Source: Lonicera japonica
Lineage: Eukaryota; Streptophyta; Magnoliopsida; Dipsacales; Caprifoliaceae
Length of the DNA: 64,000 nucleotides
Assembly: GCA_021464415.1 (NCBI GenBank)
Contig: CM038468.1
Coordinates: forward strand, 40,598,969-40,662,968
Direction: 5' to 3'
The notes beneath the pieces are model-generated. The model searched no databases. It saw only the letters and a program-made list of their open reading frames with translations, and was not told the origin of the DNA. A program made the position numbers and the translations under genes. Of this stretch, positions 1 to 10,735 are shown piece after piece (the stretch's first letter is position 1; the number at the start of each line of letters is the position of its first letter).

Positions 1-782
1 ACACCTCTACCCATTTCGGCCTTACCATTTTACCTCTACTTTCGCTTTCTCTCCATCTTGATTTTCTTTCTCCATCATATATCAATACATAAGAAACTGA
101 TGGTGGTCTTGAAGTAGGCAGTGGGCACATGTATACATTGATGGAGAGGTTTGAAAACTACTATTTTGTCAAATAAATCTATGGAAGGATTGAGATTATA
201 AAGTGTAATGGTATGCAATACGTGACTCACATAATGAGGGCGTTGTAATGATTGTGGCGGGCATGGTGGAACTGGATGGTGATGGAAAGTTAAATATTAT
301 CAAACGTTGGATGATACCATAAGTAGCATTACTTATGTTGGTTGTCGAAGATTAGTCCTAAACTCGGGGAATTGGGGAGATGCCATTAGTAAGTTGTCTC
401 ACTTGGTTTTTCTTCTCGTTTCGTCATATGATTTGGCATGTTCCATGCAGTTATTACGGCTGAATTCATCAAAAAGTTTGCTTGCCCCTCCTATTATTTT
501 GGCGAGCATAGAAGCTCAGAATTTTTTCATATACTTTAAGAAGATCCGTTAAGGTGTCATAGACAGTTCTGAATTTATTCACCAAGCAAAAGAGATTCTA
601 CACTGAATTCTTCTTCTATTTGTACTCGCAAAAGTAGTAATGGACCTTTGATCTTCAATGTGAATAATGAGTTCGTTGATGGTGGTTGTCGCATTAATGG
701 CAGAATTGTATTACAGACTAAAAAGTCTGACAAAGGCTTGGCGATAAAAGAATGAAGTGGTTAAATAGATACAAGAAATCAA
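1..782. other. No gene recognised
   Basis: AT-rich sequence with only short open frames that match no family I recognise. The first exon of KAPP, which should encode a membrane anchor, is not visible here. This stretch is either upstream intergenic DNA or part of a long KAPP first intron. Confidence 0.4.
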
Positions 783-1856
783 TGTGACATTCCGTATTTT
801 AATAATAATAATAATAATTATTATTATTATTATTATTATTGTATAAATTTGTGTTGCTGTTACGTGGGTTTTAATATATGGGATGGGAATGTGTCACAGT
901 TTTTTTATACAATATATTTGGAACCTATTTGTAAAATAAGGTGGCAAGTTTTGGTTGAAATAAAAAGGGTTAGTCACCTTATGGGTCAACGTGGCTTTTT
1001 GTGGAGTATAGTGGGTCCCACTTCCATGTAATCCTTCACCATTTCGTTGCTTTATATTTTTGTGGTGGTAAAGCTTAATGGAGAGATTTGTATAGAATAG
1101 AAAGCAACAGAGTTTGTCGAGTATGTTTTTAGCATGGTAGTAATTTTAGTGTTCAATTTTACGGTGTTATTTTTAAGGTATGGGACTGTATCTAACATGC
1201 AATAAAAATTTTAAAGTATTCATTTGTTATCTTATTGTTTTTTTTTTTTGAATTCATTATATTGATTGAATTCAGTGTATTTATTCGGCCTCATTAATTG
1301 GTGTTAATTATTGATGTTAGCTAAATTACGTGGAACCAGTTGGCGTATGGTTAAGTTTATCCGCCAATCAGTCCCAAGAAGCCACAGTTGTGTAATGGCT
1401 CGGAGAGAAGGTTCGATGTGGTGAGGTGGGTGTGGCGGGTAGTTTTTAACATGTTACCGAGAAGAACCGGTGTAAGAGGCCAGTTGGTGTTTTGTTGAAT
1501 TTATTGGTATCGATGAATTACCTGAATTTGTTGCGTTGAACGTTGTTTTTTAGAATATTTTATTGTTGATAAAATATTCTGTTGAGATGCTTTCATTCCT
1601 GTAGTCCTGTGTCTTATTTATTGCCCCTTTTTATTTTTTATGGCGCAAGTAACTCGAAAAGGGGTTAGTTTTGGACTAATGAGTTCAGCACGGTCTAAAT
1701 TTTTATTTTTGTAAATAGCGAAGAAATGATGTAATTTCAATACGGAGAGCGGATATATCGTAAAGATTGTATTTTACAAATTATTTTGATATATAAAAGA
1801 GGTTGGATTTCATTTTTATATTGCGTTTTTGGATCCAGTCGGGTCGGGTCGTTACA
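783..1856 (+). mobile_element. Candidate Ty3/gypsy-type LTR
   Basis: The segment begins TGTGACATTCCGTATTTT and ends GGGTCGGGTCGTTACA, an imperfect TG...CA inverted-repeat pair typical of chromovirus-like LTRs. About 13 bp after the end lies TGGTATTGAG, which resembles the start of an initiator-Met tRNA primer-binding site (TGGTATCAGAGC). No second LTR and no gag or pol coding was seen. The five-base flanks (ATCAA and ATTAT) do not match. It may be a decayed solo LTR or the left end of a mostly deleted element. Confidence 0.4.
801..840. repeat. (AAT)n/(ATT)n palindromic microsatellite
   Basis: A run of AAT repeats passes directly into ATT repeats, giving a 40-bp AT-only near-palindrome inside the candidate LTR. 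Confidence 0.9.
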
Positions 1857-3855
1857 ATTATTTTTTTTGTGGTATTGAGTAGGTTTATACAGAATGGTTT
1901 ATTAAGGATTTTTGTTTTTATGTTTAGGCTATCAATTTTTGTATATAATGAAAAATCCCACCTCAAGAATGACGATAGCTTTGTCTTTCTCTCTCTAGTG
2001 TTTTGGCCATGTTGCTTGGCTCTCTTGCTTGTGTTCGTGTCCTGAATATTATTTTCTTAAAACCATGAAAGTTCAGGCCAAATTTCACTTGTCAAGCTGT
2101 GCTCCATGCATATCACACATAACCAAGCTCCCCCGGGTAAGTGGATATGATTCCTAGATGATAACGGGTGGCATATACAATTTGGTGTTGTAACAGTCAT
2201 GTTAGATTAGAAAGACAGTTGTGATATTATTTTTTTTTTCATGTTTTCTACTTTTCTTCTTGATGGTTAAATTGGCATTTTTTTTTCAAGAAAAATATTA
2301 GCATTTAGAACTTTTTACAAAAAATATTAGCTTATGACAGTTGGCTCTGTTTGATCAACAGAAAGTTGAGTATCATTTTGAAAGTTTAAAATGCCATAAT
2401 ATTGAATCTCCATAAAAGCTACGTTCTTTAATTAGAATGAGCACTCTAAGATTATTTAGTGACATTAGTGATCAATATTAAAAGTTTAAACTAATATATA
2501 TATACATATGTATTTTGTGTTGAAATCAAATATCATTCGTTAGGCATGTATAGAACTGTCATTCCAAATATATGGAGTGCCACTGAAATGGAATAGGCAT
2601 GTTTTATGCATACAAACATGCATTGGAGCCATGGTACTTTGAAGGCCTGCATAAAAGACATGTCATTCTAAAGAAGGTTAAAAATATATTTTGATGGATG
2701 GATTTACAGGGAGTGTTACAGGCATGAGTAATTTTTCGTAAGCACAAACTTAGTCGTGCTTTTGAAATGAATAATTCGGTGTAACCATGAGCTCGGTTTG
2801 TTCTAAGATCCCCTCTTGTCATATAACCTCTTCATGTACTAGATCGGGTCACTCTTATTCTTCAATCTCTCTTTTCCCTTTAGCCACACCATATTGGCCT
2901 TTCCTAATAAGATTGAGGTTGAAGCTTGAAATTGTCTGTGTCAAGTAGACAACACAATTTGGAGCCTGTTTGCATTTGTGCCTAGATGAAATACGGGGGC
3001 TCTTGTCAAAAATCTCTTCATGGATTTGGTGCTAATGTGAATCTACGTATAGTGAGCTCAAGATCTGCAAGGATCAAGTTGACTAGTCTAGCTTGTTAGC
3101 TGTTTCTGATGACGAGAAGTTACTCGATACAATGGCTGGCTGTGGAAAGTTCAGTTCGGAAAATAAGATCACCAACATCCGCTATTATTCTGTGGAAGCA
3201 AAGCTGCAAGAATTTATTTGTTCATGATATTGTTTAGAACTGTTACTCCGATTGAGGAAAACTCTCTACTCTAGGATCAGTGCATATGCTAAATTATATC
3301 TCTCTTCTAATTCTCTGCCTTTAACTCTTCAGTGCCTAGACATATTGTTCATTAATACAAGGGCGGACAATAGTGCTTATAATCAAGTAAAATTTTCAAG
3401 GCTATGTATCAAATATTGCCAATCGATTATGAATTTAAATAGCCCTGCCACCATACTGAGCCGGCATTGCAATTATTAGTTAAATGTTTGCCCGGCAAGC
3501 CAAGAAACTAAGTTGAGACATTTGTATATGTTGGAAATCCCATTTTATTTTTAATTATTATTAGGTGTTGGGTATTTTTTGTACTGACCATAAATAAGGA
3601 ATCTTACTGATTTATGCTTTAATGAGGAATTTTTTTTTTCTTTCTGTATTTATTTTGCTTCCTCATTGTAACCCTAATTTTGATATGTAAATATAAGCTT
3701 TGGGCCTCTGTTTGAGAAAGCCATCAAGCCATTACTCTAATCTTTAACTTCACCATTTCCATCATGACGAACAGCTAATAATTTTTTTCTTTCTTAGGCT
3801 ATTCTAAAGGCTCAACACTTGTTATTGATTATGTGTACGTATTGTGTCTTTCTAG
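1857..3855. other. Non-coding stretch before the first visible KAPP exon
   Basis: No conserved coding segment was found on either strand; open frames are short and T-rich. A polypyrimidine tract and AG just before 3856 mark a splice acceptor, so at least the right-hand part is intron. The missing KAPP N-terminus (roughly 45-50 residues by family length) was sought here and not found. Confidence 0.5.
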
Positions 3856-6800
3856 GAGGATGATGTAGAGAGGCCTCTTGTTTCTGAAGACTTGGATCTG
3901 GTTCAAAATCAGCGCACTGAGGTTTCTAGGAAGTATGTTCTAGCGGGGGCGTTTCCTCAAAGTCTAAGGAGTTTTCTGTCACCCCGGGGCCACGGACTTG
4001 CTTACAAGCAAAGGCTTCAACCTACAGCCCCCCAGTTGACCCACAGTATACAACTCTTTCCATTTCCCCCTTAATAAATGGCAGTGCTTAAGATAATGTT
4101 GCTATATATCATTTCTTCCAGGTGATAGCTTTGTACTTGATATTCCCGACAGTTCCGAAGATATTTCTAATTCTCAGACGCTTTCATTGGCGACAAACCA
4201 CTCTTCTGAACACCAGAAATATTATCAATCAAGATTTGGTGAAGACGATGATAAGCTAAAAGCTTTTGTTCCTAAACATACTGTAGATCGAAGTAATTTC
4301 TCCTTCCATCACTTTTAAAAAGAGCTTTAATATTCTTTGCATCTTTCTAATTGGCCAAAATATGTAAAACATGTCATCATATCTTTCGGTTAGAAGTGCA
4401 GGAAGCATTCTCATGCTAGAGGTTACTTCTGGTCCTTCTCGTGGGCTTCGTTGTTCGATAGAGTCAACAAATACATCTGGGCTTCCACTGACTCTTGGAA
4501 GAGTTTCACCAAGTAATTTTATAGTAAAGGACTCGGAGGTATCAGGAAAGCACGCAATTATAGATTGGAATTCAAATGTAAGATTGTGGAAAGTAAATAG
4601 ATTTTTCTTTGCATTATTGTGAACTATGTTCTTGTAATTCAGTAAAATCTTTTACACTGCACCTGTTTTCAGAAGCTGAAGTGGGAGCTGGTCGACATGG
4701 GTAGCTTAAATGGAACACTTGTAAATTCCCAGGCAGTCCACCATCCTCATTCCGGAAGTAGACATCGAGGTGATCCAATTGAGCTCACAAGTGGAGATGT
4801 AATAACTCTTGGCACAATTTCAAACATTATTGTAAGTTTCGGAGCAACGTTGTAATAATGGCAATATTATTCCGACAGCTTTATAGATCATTACTGTAGA
4901 TTAACTAATATTAGTAATACATTTCAATGGAGAGAATCTCACTCTGTTTATCATGTTAATTAAGCTTCCTAGGCTTGTAATTGGAATTGAATCTCTTCTA
5001 CACCATACTTTTTGTTGTCTCTGTTATTGTGTGATAATTTTGTCATCCTAGGTCTGGAGGTCATGTAAGTAAGTTGTTGGAAATCTAACTTGGAATGCAT
5101 TTACACATTATTGGTCCACTACCTAACAATATCTAACAGCTTAGGCGGTGCTTGTTTTTACCTCTTAATGCTGAATGGAAGTCTATTCAGCATTAAAAGG
5201 TAGAAATGGTTTTTGTTTTCTCATATCTTAATTAAAAATCAGCATTCAGCATTAAGAGGCAAATCCTATGCTGAATGATTAACTTAAACTTCAATGAAAT
5301 TCTATTCCAATGGTGCCCTATTCTTTTCATTGGCTATTGATGTAAATCATAATAATTATGGCAAAATTGTAGAATGCCATTCTTCAGCATTCAGAGCTAA
5401 ATACAATCAAACACATTTTTCAGAAGTTCTGTTCAGCACTAAGCTTTCAGTGTTCAGAAGTTAAAAAGGCAGTCTTAATCTTTTTGGCATTTGGTTTCTG
5501 TACCCGTTTGTGCAATACACACTTTGTTATTGTTGTGCGTGAACATTATATATAGTCTATCTGCCATTTCTGCAAATTCATTGCTCTCTCTTGGATTTCT
5601 ATTGTTTTTAACATCCATTCTCTTTTCCTTTGTTGCAGGTTCAGATTACATCTCAAACAGAACAGATTCCATTTGGTGTTGGTTTGGCTTCAGATCCCAT
5701 GGCTATGCGTCGAGGAGCAAAGAAGCTGCCCATGGAAGATGTCTGCTTTTATCGGTGGCGTCTTCCTGGGGCTGATCAGGTTGTTGAGTTATATACTTGT
5801 ATGAATTTATTGTTGTGCACACTGCATATTGCTATTTTCTCTGAAGGATAATCCTCGAAAATTGCTCATCTTTCAGTTTGGAGTGTTTGGTATATGTGAT
5901 GGACATGGTGGAGCAGGTGCTGCACTATCAGCTAGCAAGTTAGTAGTGCTCCTTTTGTGCCTTCTGGCTAAATTCTCACTATTACAACACACAAACAAGT
6001 AAACGGACAAATAAATAGAATTTGGGGTTTAAGGTAAGGAATCGAAGTGTAATGTTCGTATATTTTGCTATTAATCTACAGCAATCGATACACGTTTTGG
6101 CATTGCACAGGAATACACTTGGTTCTTGTATTTCTTTTTTTAATGCGAAACAAAATGCTTATTTAAAAACCATTGTCACAACATAAAGGTTTGCTATGAC
6201 TTGTGATATTATCTTAAACAAAAATTCCTTTTGATATTACACTAGATACTAAAATATCCTAATCCCTTTCTTCGTTTTTCTTTTTCTTTTCCAACTTATC
6301 TATATTATAAGGGAGGTTGGTGTGAATACCAAGCCCTTACTTTTCCTCACATCTAATGGCTAAAAATAACTCTCCTAAGAGTTAAACATACACACCCTCA
6401 AACACAACTCTCTCTCTCTCTCTCTCTCTCTTTCTCACATTGCCATTACAATCCATTTTGCTATCTATATCTCTGTAAATGGAGCTGAAGTGTTGGTCCC
6501 ATAATCCCATTTTGATGGGACATTCATAACAACATCTAAGGGTATTATTAAACATTTCAAAAGGAATATTTATAAGTACAAATTATATTGCAAATAAGTG
6601 CAAGAGAATGCCTTAGGCTCAGTTTATTATTCATAAACATGGAGAATGATGTAGGCATGAGTAGTCTATCTAAATGTGGATAATGTCGTAGGCAAGATTG
6701 ATTCTTTATAAATGTAGATAGCGCCGTAGGCACAACTAATTCTATATAATCGTGAATAGTTCTGTAAGCCCGGGTTATATTTCTATAAATGATTTTTGCT

Positions 6801-9800
6801 GCTTATCGAACAACAGGTGAATTATGTTTGCGTCACACAATGTAAAGCCTAGTCTGTTTAGGTTGAAAATATATTGATTGACATTTTGTTTTAGCTGAAT
6901 AATCCTTCTGACCTCATAGATGACATCATTTGAGGTGTGCTCGTTTTTTCTATCATCCTCTCTATATGTGAAGTTGTAAAATTCACATACACTTGCTAAT
7001 GCCTTCTCATATACAATATGAGCAATTTACGTGCACCTTATGCTACTTCCTGAGTTCCTGTGTCTACGCTTCTAGATGTGCTTACGTGAGCACTTTATGC
7101 CTATAGGCTGACTTTATTACTTTATACGTAAATCTGTAAGAAAATTGGTGGGCAAAAGTCTGCTAGGGACCAAATATTGAATTGAAAGAATGAAGTGATT
7201 CTTTCTCCCCCTGGGAAACCATGTATTTGTGCAAACCTTAGCCTTCTAGAATGTTTGTATCTCTAAAATAACATCTCCCATATATAAATTTGTCCTTTAT
7301 ACTCCAGTTTAGCGTTGGTTGTGGAATACTATTATTCACTTGTAAATATATTTCTATCCAGAATAATCCCCGAGATGGTTGCTAGTATCTTGTCGGACTC
7401 ATTCAGAAGAGAGAGGGTTTTATCACAACGTGATGCTTCAGATGTCCTTAGAGAAGTGTTTTCTCAGACAGAAGCATGCATGAATCACTTATATGAGGTT
7501 TTTCCAACTCGTGTTTTCTTGTCTGTTCTCTTCCTTTTCCACATTTATCTGCTTAATGTATTTCTTGTGCTTGTCAATATATAAGGTTCAAACATTCTCC
7601 TTTTATGAAATCCTTTTTCTAATAAAAACTCTTTATGTTGATTTTCTAGGACTCTTGCTCTTTATGATTGTGTTTTCGTAAGTTGTCATTAAATTATTGT
7701 ATCCTGAATTATGTCTTGTGCTGGAGTAAATGCTATTGTGATGTTTAATTGATCTTTTAGGGTCCGTTTGATAGCAATATGGAAAAGGAAAATAAAAACA
7801 GTTGATTTTTGTGAAAAGTTGGAAAATAAGTTGAGACAGGTGGTGAGATATCTTCTTATTTTGTGACTTTTTCTTTGATGTTTGAGGAAGAAAAATTTTT
7901 CACAAAAAATTATGAAGGATGGAGGACATCTAATCATAAAATGAGCATGAAATGGAGAGCATGCCTCAACTTATTTTCCAACTTCTTACCAAATCAAGTG
8001 TTTTTATTTTCCTTTTCCATGTGTTTATCACCTTACAGTTCTTTTTTGTTTTTATTCTATAATCGAGCTCATGATCTGGTGGTGGCTATCTTTAGTTTTA
8101 TTCACAACAATTTCCCTGTGCTTTGAACGGCTAGTTCATAACTATGGATTAACATTCCAATCCCTCTCCCACTCTCTTTGCTCTCTCTATATATATGTAT
8201 AAAATGACTGCATTGGTTATTAAATATTCAGTATATAGTAATGGAATGTTGGAATTGTTAATCGATTGTACTTGTTTCAATAACGTTTTAAACCAGTGAT
8301 CTGGCTCAATATATGACCTTATGATAGGATCACCTAGTTGTTACCTTTGATCTATGAATAAGGGCAAGCAGCTACCTTAATTTGAGATTGAAGAATCTAT
8401 ATTGACACTTGAACCTATTGTCAGTATCGCAATGGAGTATTTAGTAGGTCAAGGAGGTGGATCCCAAACAAATAATTCTGGTGTGGGTCCCTTGCGGAGG
8501 GAGGGAGTAGTTGTCCTTTAGGAGTGCTGCAACAAGACGGGATATTTCGTTCTTGTATTGTTAGAGTTTCTGAATTCAAAGTATAATGCTAATATGCAGG
8601 AAGCTTTGGTTGAACACCCCCCCTTCCCCCCTCCTTTCCCCTCTCCCAGAACATTAAAATTTGTTTATTTCATGCATCTTCAAGCCTTTGAATGATAAGT
8701 GTGATCAGGAAGCTCAAAGCCTTTTATAGGTGAGATAGAAACTAACACCTTAAAAACACACCCTCAAACATATATGCTCGACACTTTTTCAAGGTATTCC
8801 AATTTGAATTTCAAGTATGAATAATTCAAAATGTAATTATTTGTTATACAATTCAGGCACTTGGAAAAAGCTTTTGCGGCATTCTGGAATACACGAGTAA
8901 ATTTTTTTGGATATTGAGATTTGAATTTCTTGTAGTATGCAACAAAAGGGTGATTGTAAAAGAAACAATTTTTTTTAATAACGAGGTACCATCTATTATT
9001 AAAGAGGAAGAGCTGGTGGTATGCTCATAAAATGTCATAAATAGCCTTTAATACACGAAGTTAATTAATTATCCCTCGCTGAGAAATTGTTTTCTTGCTT
9101 AGTTTCGTAGTAAGTGACATAGCTAGTTATTGGCCTAAGTTATTTTTCTTGCATAGAATAACGTCTTAATAGCATGAGAATTAGTTACACACTCTGTGGA
9201 CTTTGAGAAATATTGGCATTACCCCAAGGTGATATACTAATTTGAAATTAGACAGCAGTTTCTGCTAGTTTTGTGTAACAGTTGCTCAGGTGGTCATATT
9301 TGATTAAAAAATGGAATTTGTTTATGAGAAGCTTGTTATCAAGAGATATTAAAGCAATTAGATCAGCGCAAGTTTCCACAGAGATGTTTGTGTTCATTCT
9401 TATTTAATCTCTTAAAAGGCTTACAAATTTTACTCCTAATACTAGCAATCAAGAATGAATATGAAAAGCTTAAGCTCTTAAGTACTGGGCAACAATGATT
9501 ATCATGCTTTTCAATACTAACATCGCTGCAAAGAAAGGACTTGTATCATAGCAAGGTTTGAAATACAAGAAAAGACTATATTGTAGCACACAAATTATAG
9601 CTATATTGATTGGTATAGTGTAACCATGTATCACTTTGCAAGTTTTATGAATATAGGATGGGATATTAAAATAGTTCAGGGAATTTTTGAGAATTGTAAA
9701 TACAGATATGATTAAGGTTTGACATGAATATATCAATGTGGAAAGTAGTCAAAATGAATATACTTTGTACAGATTTGTGCCCGTGGCCTTGGATTTGTTG

Positions 9801-10700
9801 TCTCCTAATTGGTCTATGGATTCTATTCTTATTTCAAGTGTAGGAACCACTTAATTCAACTGTATAATTTATTCCCTATTGAATTGTCTAAGTGTTCACA
9901 GTTTTGATTCTCATTCTAAGTACATTGTAGTATTAAGTTATTGTAAAGGATTATGCGGTCTTGTTTTATTACTTTTGTGCTATTCGAGGTTTAAAGCCAT
10001 GATGTTTGATGTTATAATAAAAATCTTTCAGGGCTGTACTGCTACAGTGCTTCTGGTTTGGTCTGATGGTCATGGAAATTTCTTTACGCAATGTGCAAAT
10101 GTTGGAGACTCAGCCTGTGTTGTAAAGTATGTGTTTTCTGTCTCATTTTTATAGTTGCCTGTTAAATTTGATAATGTATTATTGTAGATGCTAAAGTCGG
10201 TTCCTTACATTATCTCCTGTGGTTTTTGGACAAAATCCATAGAGTAATTTGCAATTTGAAGTTCTCGATATCCTCTGCCTTCCATTTTTAGAACATTAGG
10301 TCTAGGTTGCTCGACATATGCAATTTCCTATACCTCACATGTATTTTAGTCGTTAGACTTGATTTAATGTCTCACTCAAAAGCTTAAGCAGTGAGCCAAC
10401 GAGGGCTTGAAGAAATACGACTCCATAAAAGGTTATTCAGTGTGTAATGAAATAACACCTCTGAACTATGAAGCACAGATATGGGTAGGGGCGTCCTAGC
10501 TGGCACACTCGCCACAAATCTCGAAACATTAGGACATGATGGCACAAATCTCAAAACAATAGGACATGACGCAGTTATAAATGTATATACTTTTTAAATT
10601 ATTATGTATAGTTTAATCCATACACTTCAAAAATTAATCCATAAATATATCATTGGGCATTTTTGAGTTAACCTATATTAATAGCATAATTAGAGACACC

Positions 10701-10735
<35 letters not shown>

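Noticed and set aside
1803..2045. Hydrophobic open frame considered as the missing KAPP membrane-anchor exon
   Set aside because: Its residues reflect T-rich sequence, it has an internal stop before any suitable donor in the right phase, and it does not resemble the short basic region that follows the KAPP anchor.
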